This document shows positions 17,280 to 25,764 of a stretch of 64,000 bases of DNA, in pieces; positions within the stretch are counted from its first letter, which is position 1; each line of letters begins with the position of its first letter. Made by a program: the position numbers and the translations under genes. The notes under the pieces were generated by a model. It did not search any database and was not told where the DNA came from. It worked only from the letters and a program-made list of their open reading frames with translations. The stretch is from positions 3,162,001-3,226,000 of the forward strand of contig OZ243889.1 in assembly GCA_965213525.1 (NCBI GenBank). The letters run 5' to 3'. The DNA comes from G965213525 sp965213525. Its GTDB lineage: Bacteria > Actinomycetota > Acidimicrobiia > Acidimicrobiales > Poriferisodalaceae.

Positions 17280-18627
17280 CCCGCCTCGCTCCCGGGGTGG
17301 TGCGGGCACGACGGTGCGCCTCGGGCTCGTCGGGTGCGGCACCGTGGGCGGGGCGCTGGTGCGCCTCGTCGGCCAGCGCCGGGCGGCGCTCGCCGAGCGC
17401 CTCGGCATCGACCTCGTCGTCCACCGCATCGCGGTCCGTGACGTCACCGCCCGGCGCGACGTCGAGCTCGCCCCCGACACGCTGACCGGCGACGCCCGCT
17501 CGGTCGTGACCGATCCGACCGTCGACATCGTCGTCGAGCTGATGGGCGGGCTGGACCTGGCGGGCGAACTCGTGGCCGAGGCGCTGTCACGGGGCACGCC
17601 CGTGGTGACCGGCAGCAAGGATCTCATCGCCGAACGTGGCCGCGACCTGGCCGACCTGGCGACCCGCCACGGCACCGAGCTGCGCTACGAGGCCGCGGTG
17701 GCCGGGGGCATCCCGGTCGTGCGGGCGCTGTCGGAGTCGTTGGCCGGCGAGCGCATCGAACGCATCCTCGGCATCTTGAACGGCACCACCAACTACGTCT
17801 TGACCAAGATGACCGAGGAGGGCGCCGAGTACGGCGACGTGCTCGCCGAGGCCCAGCGGCTCGGCTACGCCGAGGCCGACCCGTCCGCTGACGTCGAGGG
17901 CCACGACGCCGCGGCCAAGGCCGCCATCCTCGCCTCGATCGCCTTCGGTGCCCATCTCGGGCGCACCGACGTCCACGTCGAGGGCATCACCGATCTCACC
18001 GCCGCCGACCTGGCCGCCGCGGCCCGGATGGACCACGTCATCAAGCTGCTGGCGGTGATCGAATCGGTGGACGGGGCGGTGTCGGCTCGGGTCCACCCCG
18101 CCCTGGTGCCAGCCGCCCATCCCCTGGCGGCGGTGCGCGACAGCTTCAACGCCGTGCTGATCGAGGGCGAGGCCGTCGGCGAGCTGATGCTCTACGGGCG
18201 GGGGGCCGGAGGTGCGCCCACGGCTTCGGCGGTGCTCGGCGACGTCGTGGCGGTGGCCACCGGCCTCGTGCGGCCACCGGGGGTGGAGGACGCCGACCGC
18301 CGGTCGTCGGGCACGCCGGGCGCGCTCGAGCCCAGCGGTCCCCGGCCGATGCCGTTGACCGAGACGTCATCGGCGTCCTACGTGCCGATCGACGTGATCG
18401 ACCGGCCCGGCGTGCTGGCCGCGGTGGCCGGCGCCTTCGGTCGCCACGGCGTGTCGATCCGGTCCATGGAGCAGCTCGGGGGCGGTGACGGCGCCCACCT
18501 CGCCCTCATCACCCACCGGGCCGGCGAGGCGGCGGTGGCGGCCACCCTGGAGGAGGCGGCCGGCCTGGACGAGGTGCTGGCGGTGGGCCGACGGCTCCGG
18601 GTCATCGGTGACGAGGACCGTCGGTGA
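17266..18627 (+). CDS. hom: Homoserine dehydrogenase
   Basis: NAD(P)-dependent reduction of aspartate semialdehyde to homoserine, the branch to threonine and methionine. The GTG at 17266 lies inside the end of lysA (14-base overlap). The 453-residue protein has the Rossmann motif 'LGLVGCGTVGGALV', the catalytic-domain signature 'AAVAGGIPVVRAL', 'RILGILNGTTNYVLTKM' and 'EGHDAAAKAAILASIAFG', and a C-terminal ACT domain (from 'SYVPIDVIDRPGVLAAVAGAF') that usually binds threonine for feedback inhibition. A monofunctional, single-ACT form; no aspartate kinase domain. Confidence 0.96.
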   Translation: MTSTDPPRSRGGAGTTVRLGLVGCGTVGGALVRLVGQRRAALAERLGIDLVVHRIAVRDVTARRDVELAPDTLTGDARSVVTDPTVDIVVELMGGLDLAGELVAEALSRGTPVVTGSKDLIAERGRDLADLATRHGTELRYEAAVAGGIPVVRALSESLAGERIERILGILNGTTNYVLTKMTEEGAEYGDVLAEAQRLGYAEADPSADVEGHDAAAKAAILASIAFGAHLGRTDVHVEGITDLTAADLAAAARMDHVIKLLAVIESVDGAVSARVHPALVPAAHPLAAVRDSFNAVLIEGEAVGELMLYGRGAGGAPTASAVLGDVVAVATGLVRPPGVEDADRRSSGTPGALEPSGPRPMPLTETSSASYVPIDVIDRPGVLAAVAGAFGRHGVSIRSMEQLGGGDGAHLALITHRAGEAAVAATLEEAAGLDEVLAVGRRLRVIGDEDRR

Positions 18628-20018
18628 CCCGCTACGTCTCGACCCGGGGTGACGCCCCGGCGGTCGACTTCGCCACCACCTTGATGCGGGGCCTGGCCGA
18701 CGACGGCGGCCTGTACGTGCCGGCCACGCCGCCGCCGTTCCCGACCGACCACGCCGAGCGCTGGCGGGGCCGGCCCTACGCCGAGGTGGCCGCCGAGGTC
18801 CTGACCGACCTGGTGGCGCCGTCGATCGAGCGCGACGAGCTGAGCGCGATGGTGGCCGCCGCCTGCGCCACCTTCGAGCACCCCGACGTCGTTCCCCTGC
18901 GCCACCTCGACGACGATCTGTGGCTGCTCGAGCTCTTCCACGGGCCGACCTTGTCGTTCAAGGACGTGGCGCTGCAGCTGCTCGGACGGCTGTTCGAGCG
19001 CGAGCTCGCCGCCCGGGACACCACGGTGACCATCGTCGGCGCCACCTCGGGCGACACCGGTTCGGCCGCCATCGAGGCCTGCAGAGACCGTGCGGGCATC
19101 CAACTCGTCATGTTGCACCCGATCGGCCGGGTGTCAGAGGTGCAGCGACTGCAGATGACCACCGTCGACGCGCCCAACGTCCACAACGTGGCGATCGAGG
19201 GGACCTTCGACGACTGCCAGACACTGGTCAAGGACCTCTTCGGCGATCGCCCCCTGCGCGAGCGCCTCCGTCTGTCGGCGGTGAACTCGATCAACTGGGC
19301 ACGCGTCGCCGCCCAGTCGGCGTACTACGTCAGCGCCGCTCTCACCCTCGGCGCCCCGCAGCGTCGCGTCGCCTTCACCGTGCCGACCGGCAACTTCGGC
19401 AACGTCTACTCGGCTCACCTCAGCCGCCGCCGGGGTCTGGCCATGGGCCGCCTGGCGGTGGCCAGCAACCGCAACGACGTCGTGACCCGAGCCGTGGAGG
19501 GCGGCGTGCTCGAGACCGCAGCGGTCGAGCCGTCGCTCAGCCCCGCGATGGACATCCAGGTGTCGTCCAACTTCGAGCGCCTGGTGTGGGAGGCCGTCGG
19601 TGGTGACGGCGCTGCGGTCGGCGAGATGATGACCGAGCTACGAGCCACCGGGCGCGTGGTCCTGCCCGCCGGGGCCCGCACGGTGATTCGCGAGGGGTTC
19701 GAGGCGGTGCGGCGCAGCGACGAGCAGACCCTGGCCACCATCGCCGAGGTCCACGAGCGCCACGGGGTGCTGGTCGACCCCCACACCGCGGTCGGCATCG
19801 GGGCCCGCCAGGCGCTGGGGCGCGACGGCGGCACGGCTCACGTCGTGTTGGCCTGTGCCCACCCGGCCAAGTTCGCCGACACGGTGCGCCGGGCGACCGG
19901 CGTCGAGCCGCCGCTGCCCGAGCGACTGGCCGACCTCGCCGAGCGCCCTGAGCGGTGCGTGGTCGCCCCGGCCGATCTCCACAGCCTGCGAGACCTCGTC
20001 GACGCGGTCGTCTCGTGA
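18624..20018 (+). CDS. thrC: Threonine synthase
   Basis: PLP-dependent conversion of O-phosphohomoserine to threonine. The GTG at 18624 overlaps the hom stop (GTGA). The 464-residue protein is the long type: 'YVSTRGDAPAVDFATTLMRGLADDGGLY' at the N terminus, PLP lysine K113 in 'PTLSFKDVALQLLG', 'TSGDTGSAAIEA', and 'PTGNFGNVYSAHLSRRRGL'. Its substrate requires homoserine kinase (ThrB), whose gene usually follows thrC in actinobacteria but is not in this window. Confidence 0.96.
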   Translation: MTRYVSTRGDAPAVDFATTLMRGLADDGGLYVPATPPPFPTDHAERWRGRPYAEVAAEVLTDLVAPSIERDELSAMVAAACATFEHPDVVPLRHLDDDLWLLELFHGPTLSFKDVALQLLGRLFERELAARDTTVTIVGATSGDTGSAAIEACRDRAGIQLVMLHPIGRVSEVQRLQMTTVDAPNVHNVAIEGTFDDCQTLVKDLFGDRPLRERLRLSAVNSINWARVAAQSAYYVSAALTLGAPQRRVAFTVPTGNFGNVYSAHLSRRRGLAMGRLAVASNRNDVVTRAVEGGVLETAAVEPSLSPAMDIQVSSNFERLVWEAVGGDGAAVGEMMTELRATGRVVLPAGARTVIREGFEAVRRSDEQTLATIAEVHERHGVLVDPHTAVGIGARQALGRDGGTAHVVLACAHPAKFADTVRRATGVEPPLPERLADLAERPERCVVAPADLHSLRDLVDAVVS

Positions 20019-20152
20019 CGCCGCCGCCGGTGCTGGCCGCCCTGGACGCCTCGGTCTTCGCCGCCGTCGCCGTGGCGGTGATGATGGCGGCGATCGTCGC
20101 CGCGGGGTGCTGGGTCTGGCGGCGCGACGCCGAGCAGGACGACCTCCCCTGA
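20015..20152 (+). CDS. Putative 45-residue single-pass membrane protein
   Basis: The GTG at 20015 overlaps the thrC stop (GTGA), the same junction style as the rest of the operon. The product is VTPPPVLAALDASVF..., one hydrophobic helix (about residues 12-35, AVAVAVMMAAIVAAGCWVW) and an acidic tail RRDAEQDDLP. The length and charge distribution fit a small membrane protein with the tail in the cytoplasm. I do not recognise a family. It occupies the place where thrB usually lies. Confidence 0.5.
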   Translation: MTPPPVLAALDASVFAAVAVAVMMAAIVAAGCWVWRRDAEQDDLP

Positions 20153-20243
20153 GCGTCGCGCCCGGTGCGTCGAGGGCCAGGCGTGGGCGGCGTCGGGCGC
20201 CCGGTCACCGGTGGGTCGGGGCAACAGCCGGGGCGTGGAGTTG

Positions 20244-20272
20244 TTGCCCACCGGGGGCGCTGTCGATACCAT
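20244..20272 (+). promoter_or_regulatory. Putative rho promoter (TTGCCC-17-TACCAT)
   Basis: TTGCCC (20244-20249) and TACCAT (20267-20272) are separated by 17 bases and match the TTGNNN/TANNNT pattern of primary sigma promoters in actinobacteria. Transcription would start near 20279, giving a leader of about 147 bases before rho. A long leader would suit the autoregulation known for rho genes; no specific attenuator was identified. Confidence 0.5.
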
Positions 20273-20425
20273 CGCAGTCGTCGCCGCGCACCCATCGGGG
20301 GCCGGCCGGTCCCCAGAGGGCTTCCTCTCCGCCCTGCTCCTCGGCGTTCGGTCCGACGGTGCCGGCGAACCGCACGTCCACCATCGGGTCGCCGTTCGGC
20401 GCACCCACATCGAAGGTGCCACCGC

Positions 20426-22657
20426 ATGAGCATCCAACCCGAGGCGCTCGATCGCTCGGTCCTGGAATCCAAGGGTCGCGACGAGCTGCAGGCCATCGCT
20501 GCAGCCATCGGAGCCCGGCCCGGGTCACGGGCCCGCAAGGCCCAGATCGTCGACGCGATCCTCGACGCCGCCGGGGTCGGCGCGTCGAGCCGACCGGCGG
20601 CTGGGGACGGTGACGATGACCCGTCGTCGTCGCCTCCCGACGACGGACCGAGGTCCTCTGGTGAGCCCGGCGGTGCCAGCACCGTCGACGGGGCGCGAGA
20701 CACCGTCGCTCCCGAGGGTGGGGCCGAGGCTCCGATGAGGGCTTCGGACACGGGTGACCAGGTCCGCTTCTCGGCCTCGCCGTGGGACGATGCGAGTGAC
20801 GAGGCCCAGACGGCCGCCGCTCGGCACCGACGGATGCGCACCACCGAACGCCCCGCTGGTGGGCCCGGGGACGACGACTCGGCCGGCCCGAGCGAGGGGA
20901 CGACCGCTGACGCCTCGACGAGCGGCGCAGCGGCGGACCCCTCTGGCGACGCGGCGCCAGGGGGCGATGACGCCCCGGGCGCCTCCGACGAGCAGCGGCG
21001 CTCGGCAGACGGGTCCGACCGATCGGACGAGGGTGTCGGAGAACCGGCGGTCTCGGGGGGCGGCGGAGCGGACCAGACGGGCGGCGCCGGGTCTGAGCTG
21101 ACGGGCGCGGAGACACCTGGGGGTCGGGACGACCGAGGAGGACGCAGCGGACGCCAGGGGCGTGACGAACAGCGACCTCGAGGCGATCAGCAGCGTCGCG
21201 AAGACGGGCGAGGCGGCCGCGGCGACCAGAACCGTGGCGATCAGGGCCGTGGCGATCAGGGCCGTGGCGATCAGCAGGCTCGGGGTGAACAGCAGAAGAG
21301 CGACGGCCAGGGCCGAGGCGATCAGGGCCGTGGCGATCAGCAGGCTCGGGGTGAACAGCAGAAGAGCGACGGCCAGGGCCGTGGCGATCAGAACCGCGGC
21401 GACCAGGGCGACCAGGGCGACCAGGGCGGCGAGGCCGGCAACCGTCGGCGTCGGCGCCGAGGTCGCGATCGAGACGACGAGGGCCAGGGTCAGGGCCAGC
21501 AGCAGTCCGGCTCGGACTCGGTGCCCGTCGAGGGCATCCTGGACCTCCGCGACGAGGGCTACGGGTTCCTGCGAACCAGGGGCCTGCTGCCGAGCCGGGA
21601 CGACGTCTACGTCTCGGGCAAGCAGGTGCGACAGTTCGGCCTGCGCAAGGGCGACATCGTCACCGGGGCCAGTCGCCCGGCCAACCGCAGCGAGAAGAAC
21701 CCGGCGCTGCTGCGAGTCGACACCGTCAACGGCGGGACGCCCGAGGCAGGTCGCGAGCGACGCCGGTTCGAAGATCTGACGCCGCTGTTCCCCGACGTCA
21801 AGCTGCGCCTCGAACGGTCCGACGACCCGTCCAACATGACGGCGCGCATCGTCGACCTCATCTCGCCGATCGGCAAGGGCCAGCGTGGCCTCATCGTCTC
21901 GCCGCCCAAGGCCGGCAAGACGACGATCATGAAGACGATCGCCACCTCGATCGAGGCGAACGACCCCAGCGTGCACCTCATGGTGCTGCTCGTCGACGAG
22001 CGGCCCGAGGAGGTGACCGACATGCGCCGGGCGGTGCGCGGCGAGGTGATCGCGTCGACCTTCGACCGGCCCTCCGAGGAGCACACCCAGGTCGCCGAGC
22101 TGGTGATCGAACGGGCCAAGCGGCTGGTCGAGGCTGGCACCGACGTGGTGATCATCCTCGATGGCATCACGCGCCTCGCGCGGGCCTACAACCTGGCGGC
22201 ACCGGCCACCGGGCGCATCCTGTCCGGCGGTGTCGACTCGGGCGCCCTGTACCCGCCCAAGCGCTTCTTCGGCGCGGCCCGCAACCTCGAAGAGGGCGGC
22301 TCGCTCACCATCTTGGCGACCGCCCTGGTCGAGACCGGCTCGAAGATGGACGAGGTGATCTTCGAGGAGTTCAAGGGCACCGGCAACATGGAGCTGCGCC
22401 TCGATCGCCGTCTCGCCGAGCGCCGCATCTACCCGGCGATCGACGTCGATGCGTCCTCGACCCGCCAGGAGCAGCTGCTGTTCGAGCGCCTGCAGTACCC
22501 CCAGGTGATGAAGCTGCGCCGGGTGCTGTCGGGTCTGGCCTCAGGTGACGGTGGCGACGGCCGGCCCGGCGCCGGTCTGGAGTTGATGGTCGACCGCCTG
22601 AAGACGTTCCGCGACAACGCCGAGTTCCTGGCCGAGATCGCCAAGGCACCGGGCTAG
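20426..22657 (+). CDS. rho: Transcription termination factor Rho with long Asp/Gly/Arg/Gln-rich insert
   Basis: Hexameric RNA helicase that ends transcription. The 743-residue protein has a Rho_N domain (about residues 5-50, 'SVLESKGRDELQAIAAAIG'), then roughly 300 residues of low-complexity, acidic and later RG/RGDQ-rich sequence, then the RNA-binding fold (about 362-430, 'VEGILDLRDEGYGFLRTRG') and the ATPase: Walker A SPPKAGKTT near residue 491, Walker B 'VVIILDGITRLAR' and the Q-loop/R-loop region after it. E. coli Rho is about 419 residues; inserts of this kind are known in actinobacterial Rho and add RNA affinity. The start ATG 20426 gives the complete Rho_N domain. Confidence 0.96.
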   Translation: MSIQPEALDRSVLESKGRDELQAIAAAIGARPGSRARKAQIVDAILDAAGVGASSRPAAGDGDDDPSSSPPDDGPRSSGEPGGASTVDGARDTVAPEGGAEAPMRASDTGDQVRFSASPWDDASDEAQTAAARHRRMRTTERPAGGPGDDDSAGPSEGTTADASTSGAAADPSGDAAPGGDDAPGASDEQRRSADGSDRSDEGVGEPAVSGGGGADQTGGAGSELTGAETPGGRDDRGGRSGRQGRDEQRPRGDQQRREDGRGGRGDQNRGDQGRGDQGRGDQQARGEQQKSDGQGRGDQGRGDQQARGEQQKSDGQGRGDQNRGDQGDQGDQGGEAGNRRRRRRGRDRDDEGQGQGQQQSGSDSVPVEGILDLRDEGYGFLRTRGLLPSRDDVYVSGKQVRQFGLRKGDIVTGASRPANRSEKNPALLRVDTVNGGTPEAGRERRRFEDLTPLFPDVKLRLERSDDPSNMTARIVDLISPIGKGQRGLIVSPPKAGKTTIMKTIATSIEANDPSVHLMVLLVDERPEEVTDMRRAVRGEVIASTFDRPSEEHTQVAELVIERAKRLVEAGTDVVIILDGITRLARAYNLAAPATGRILSGGVDSGALYPPKRFFGAARNLEEGGSLTILATALVETGSKMDEVIFEEFKGTGNMELRLDRRLAERRIYPAIDVDASSTRQEQLLFERLQYPQVMKLRRVLSGLASGDGGDGRPGAGLELMVDRLKTFRDNAEFLAEIAKAPG
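21251..21382. repeat. 66-base tandem repeat inside rho
   Basis: Two near-identical 66-base units (21251-21316 and 21317-21382) encode the 22-residue block containing GDQGRGDQQARGEQQKSDGQ. Shorter GDQ(G/N)RG units flank them on both sides, and a third partial copy begins at 21383. Copy number is likely to vary between strains. Confidence 0.88.
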
Positions 22658-22665
22658 GCCGCCAG

Positions 22666-23679
22666 GTGGACGACACGACGGCGGGCATCGATCCCGAACG
22701 TCGCAAGCGCCTGGTCGCTGCGCAGCTGAGGGCGATGGTCGCCGACACCTTCGGCGCCGAGGTGCCCGCAGCGGGGTTCAGCGGCGGCGCGGCGGGGGCT
22801 GTGGACGGCCGGACGTTCTTCCTCACCACCGAGCCGCAGCGGCGCGGCATCGGCGCCGCACTCGCCCACGCTCGGCGCCACGGGGCCGACGAGGTCCACG
22901 TCATCACCGCACACCACGCCGGCGACCTGGCCCGGGAGGCGGCCCAGTTCGTCGTCCCGCCGGTCGTGTGGCGCATCGAGGGCACCCGCCTGCACCTCGC
23001 CGAGCCCGAGCCGCCGCGGGCCGCGCCCCCCGTGCCCGGCGACCTCGAGGACGTGGTGGCCGTGCTGCGGGGCGCCGGGTGCGACGTCACCGTGGAGCAC
23101 GGCGTCGTCTCGGGCGAGGTGATGGGTCTCGAGGTGGCCCGGGTGATCGTCGAGGACGGCCAGGCCCGGGTCGAGGTCGGGGTCGGGGCCCACGACCGAG
23201 AGGCCTTCCAGATGCTGCACGGCCACCTCCCCACCGAAGCCGCCCTCGCCGAGGTCGTCGGCTCGATCGCGGGGCACCGCTCCGCCGGCGCCGAACCTCA
23301 CCCGCTCAACCGCATCGGCGCCGAGCGGTGGCTGCGTGCGCTCGTCATGGCGTCGCCGGGTTCGATCGGCGCTGAGCGCCTGGCCCCGCTGCCCCCCCGG
23401 CACCCGCGCGGCAGCCTGTTGCACCAGGTGCCGGCAGGCGCGGCCGGCGTCGACGCCCAGGGCCACAGCGTGGTCGCCGTGTGCTCGGTGGGCATCGATC
23501 TCGAGCTTGTTCCTCGGGCCGCTGACCTGCGGGCCGGCGCCGACCCCGAGGCCCGCCTGCTGCTGGTCGTGCCCAAGCGCGACGCTCACCCCGTGACCGA
23601 GCTGCTGGCCCGCGCAGTGTCACCGGCGGCCGAGGTGGCGCCCATCGCCGGTGACTGGCGCCACCTCGGGGCGGCCTGA
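22666..23679 (+). CDS. Conserved-position protein of unknown function between rho and prfA
   Basis: The GTG at 22666 lies 8 bases after the rho stop and yields 337 residues. I do not recognise the family. The first 110 residues look like a compact alpha/beta domain ('LRAMVADTFGAEVPAAGF', 'AALAHARRHGADEVHVITAHHAGDLAREAA', 'VVWRIEGTRLHLAEP'); the middle repeats a 'VARVIVEDGQARVEVGVGAHDREAFQML' strand-rich segment; the end is 'HPVTELLARAV'. There is no signal peptide or membrane helix, so it is cytoplasmic. It sits where rpmE (ribosomal protein L31) is found in other actinobacteria. Co-transcription with rho and prfA suggests a housekeeping role. Confidence 0.75.
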   Translation: MDDTTAGIDPERRKRLVAAQLRAMVADTFGAEVPAAGFSGGAAGAVDGRTFFLTTEPQRRGIGAALAHARRHGADEVHVITAHHAGDLAREAAQFVVPPVVWRIEGTRLHLAEPEPPRAAPPVPGDLEDVVAVLRGAGCDVTVEHGVVSGEVMGLEVARVIVEDGQARVEVGVGAHDREAFQMLHGHLPTEAALAEVVGSIAGHRSAGAEPHPLNRIGAERWLRALVMASPGSIGAERLAPLPPRHPRGSLLHQVPAGAAGVDAQGHSVVAVCSVGIDLELVPRAADLRAGADPEARLLLVVPKRDAHPVTELLARAVSPAAEVAPIAGDWRHLGAA

Positions 23680-23684
23680 GCGGC

Positions 23685-24758
23685 GTGCTCGATCGCCTCC
23701 GAGCACTGGTCGTCGAGTACGACGCCGTCACCGCCCAGCTGAGCGATCCCGACCTGGTCGCCGATCGCCGTCGCTACGCCGAGGTCGGTCGCCGCTTCAA
23801 GCAGCTCGAGGCGATCGTCGGCGTCACCCGCGCCTACGAGGACGTGCTGGAGGAGCTCGAGACCGCCCAGGAGCTGTTCGCTGAGTCCCAGGGCGCCGAG
23901 CGCGAGGAGCTGCGCTCGATGATCGCTGACATCGAGGGTCGCCGGGACCGGTTGGACGAGGACCTGCGCGTGCTGTTGGTGCCGACCGACCCCAACGACG
24001 GGCGCAACGTCATCTTGGAGCTGCGCGGGGCCGAGGGCGGTGAGGAGGCCAACCTGTTCGCCCGCGACCTGTTCGAGATGTACCGCACCTACTGCACCGG
24101 CCGGGGGTGGCGGTGGGAGGTGCTCGGCGCCCAACCCTCTGACATGGGCGGCTACCAGGACGTCTCGGTGCTGGTCGCCGGTGACGAGGCATGGGCGCGC
24201 CTGAAGTTCGAGGGCGGGCCCCACCGCGTGCAACGGGTGCCCGAGACCGAGTCCCAGGGGCGGATCCACACGAGCTCGGCGACGGTCACCGTGTTGCCCG
24301 AGGCCGACGAGGTCGACGTCGACATCGATCCGGCCGACCTCGACGTCGACGTCTACCGCTCGTCGGGACCGGGCGGGCAGTCGGTCAACACGACCGACTC
24401 TGCCGTGCGGATCACCCACCGCCCGACAGGTCTCGTGGTCGCCATGCAGGACGAGAAGAGCCAGCTGCAGAACCGGGCCAAGGCCCTGCGGGTGCTGCGA
24501 GCCAGGCTCTTGAAGCTCGCCCAGGACAGCCAGTCCGCCGAGCTGTCGGCCGCCCGCCGCGACCAGATCGGCGGGGGCGGTCGCTCGGAGAAGATCCGCA
24601 CCTACAACTACAAGGAGAACCGGGTCACCGATCATCGCATCGGCCTGACGGTGCACCAGCTCGATCGGGTGCTGGCCGGCGAGCTCGACCTCGTCATCGA
24701 TCCGCTGCTGGCCGACGAGCGGGCCGACCAGCTGACCAGCTCCGACGATCGCCGGTGA
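23685..24758 (+). CDS. prfA: Peptide chain release factor 1
   Basis: Recognises UAA and UAG stop codons and triggers peptide release. The GTG at 23685 follows the preceding stop by 5 bases. The 357-residue protein has the coiled first domain, the stop-codon recognition domain ('ELRGAEGGEEANLFARDLFEMY') and the GGQ motif at residues 230-232 in 'SSGPGGQSVNTTDSAVRITH', whose glutamine is methylated by the product of the next gene. The closing 'ENRVTDHRIGLTVHQLD' is the usual RF1 C-terminal sequence. Confidence 0.96.
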   Translation: MLDRLRALVVEYDAVTAQLSDPDLVADRRRYAEVGRRFKQLEAIVGVTRAYEDVLEELETAQELFAESQGAEREELRSMIADIEGRRDRLDEDLRVLLVPTDPNDGRNVILELRGAEGGEEANLFARDLFEMYRTYCTGRGWRWEVLGAQPSDMGGYQDVSVLVAGDEAWARLKFEGGPHRVQRVPETESQGRIHTSSATVTVLPEADEVDVDIDPADLDVDVYRSSGPGGQSVNTTDSAVRITHRPTGLVVAMQDEKSQLQNRAKALRVLRARLLKLAQDSQSAELSAARRDQIGGGGRSEKIRTYNYKENRVTDHRIGLTVHQLDRVLAGELDLVIDPLLADERADQLTSSDDRR

Positions 24759-25723
24759 GCCTGCCCTACCCCTCGGCGCGTCGTCCGGGTGCGATCAGCT
24801 GGGCCGAGCTGATCGCCGAGACCCGTCAGGTGCTCGCGGGCTCGGGCGCCGGACACCCCGAGGGGACCGAACAGCCCACGCGCATCGCCCAGGAGGCACG
24901 GTGGCTCGTCGAAGAGGCCGCCGGGACGACCGATCTGGCCGAGATGCGCCGGCCCGCCACCACCCGGCGGGTGGCGCACCTCGATGCGATGGTGCGTCGA
25001 CGCCTCGACGGTGAGCCGATCCAACACGTGCTCGGCCACTGGGCGTTCCGGGGTCTCGATCTCGTCGTCGATCGGCGGGCGTTGATCCCCCGTCCCGAGA
25101 CCGAGGTGCTGGTCGACGTCGTCCTCGACGCCCTCGCCGCCACCGAGCCCGCAGGGACCGCCCCCGTCGTGGTCGATCTCGGCACCGGGACCGGGGCGAT
25201 CGCGCTCAGCGTCGTGTCCGAGCATCCGACCGCCGAGGTCTGGGCCACCGATGTGAGCAGTGAGGCGCTCGCGGTCGCCCGTGCCAACGCGGCCGGGCTC
25301 GCAGGGCGAGGGGCCACCCGCCTGCGCCTCGTCGAGGGCTCGTGGTTCGGGGCCCTGCCAGAGGACCTGTCGGGCCGGGTCGATCTCGTGGTCGCCAACC
25401 CCCCCTACGTCGCTGAGGACGAGGCGCTGCCAGCGACGGTGAGCGCGTGGGAGCCGGCGATCGCCCTGTGGGGAGGGCCGACAGGCACCGATCACCTCGA
25501 GCACATCGTCGAGCAGGTGCCGTCGTGGCTGGCCCCGGGCGGCTGGATCGTCGTCGAGCACGCACCCGCCCAGGCCGGGGCGGTCGCTGCGTTCGCCTCG
25601 TCCCGTGGGCTGGTCGGCGTGACCGGTGTGGCGGATCTCACGGCCCGAACGCGCTTCACCCGCGCTCGCCGACCGCGCGCAGGCTGCCACGATTCAACCC
25701 AACAACAGCACAGAGAGTGGTGA
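24755..25723 (+). CDS. prmC: Peptide chain release factor N5-glutamine methyltransferase
   Basis: SAM-dependent enzyme that methylates the GGQ glutamine of release factors. The GTG at 24755 overlaps the prfA stop (GTGA). In the 322-residue protein the SAM-binding motif is 'VVDLGTGTGAIALSV' and the catalytic N-P-P-Y is residues 215-218 in 'VVANPPYVAED'. The N-terminal helical domain includes 'ARWLVEEAAG' and 'RRLDGEPIQHVLGHWAFRG'. The last 15 residues (to QQQHREW) run past the usual end of the fold and overlap the next promoter region. Confidence 0.95.
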   Translation: MSLPYPSARRPGAISWAELIAETRQVLAGSGAGHPEGTEQPTRIAQEARWLVEEAAGTTDLAEMRRPATTRRVAHLDAMVRRRLDGEPIQHVLGHWAFRGLDLVVDRRALIPRPETEVLVDVVLDALAATEPAGTAPVVVDLGTGTGAIALSVVSEHPTAEVWATDVSSEALAVARANAAGLAGRGATRLRLVEGSWFGALPEDLSGRVDLVVANPPYVAEDEALPATVSAWEPAIALWGGPTGTDHLEHIVEQVPSWLAPGGWIVVEHAPAQAGAVAAFASSRGLVGVTGVADLTARTRFTRARRPRAGCHDSTQQQHREW

Positions 25724-25728
25724 TCCCC

Positions 25729-25757
25729 TTGGCGAGCGCACATCCCGTCAGTACCTT
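25729..25757 (+). promoter_or_regulatory. Promoter of the LPVTG gene, leaderless type (TTGGCG-17-TACCTT)
   Basis: TTGGCG (25729-25734) and TACCTT (25752-25757) have a 17-base spacer, and the GTG start codon at 25765 is only 7 bases after the -10 element. Transcription would then begin at or next to the start codon, producing a leaderless mRNA. The -35 region lies just after the prmC stop codon. Confidence 0.6.
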
Positions 25758-25764
25758 CGGCCCC

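Noticed and set aside
20576..21520. Repeats in rho as a CRISPR-like or intergenic repeat array
   Set aside because: The units are in frame, contiguous without spacers, and encode the Rho low-complexity insert.
25720..25764. GTG 25720 as the start of the LPVTG gene
   Set aside because: It overlaps the prmC stop like other junctions, but a TTGGCG-17-TACCTT promoter lies downstream of it and 7 bases before GTG 25765, which begins a better signal peptide. Kept as an alternative.
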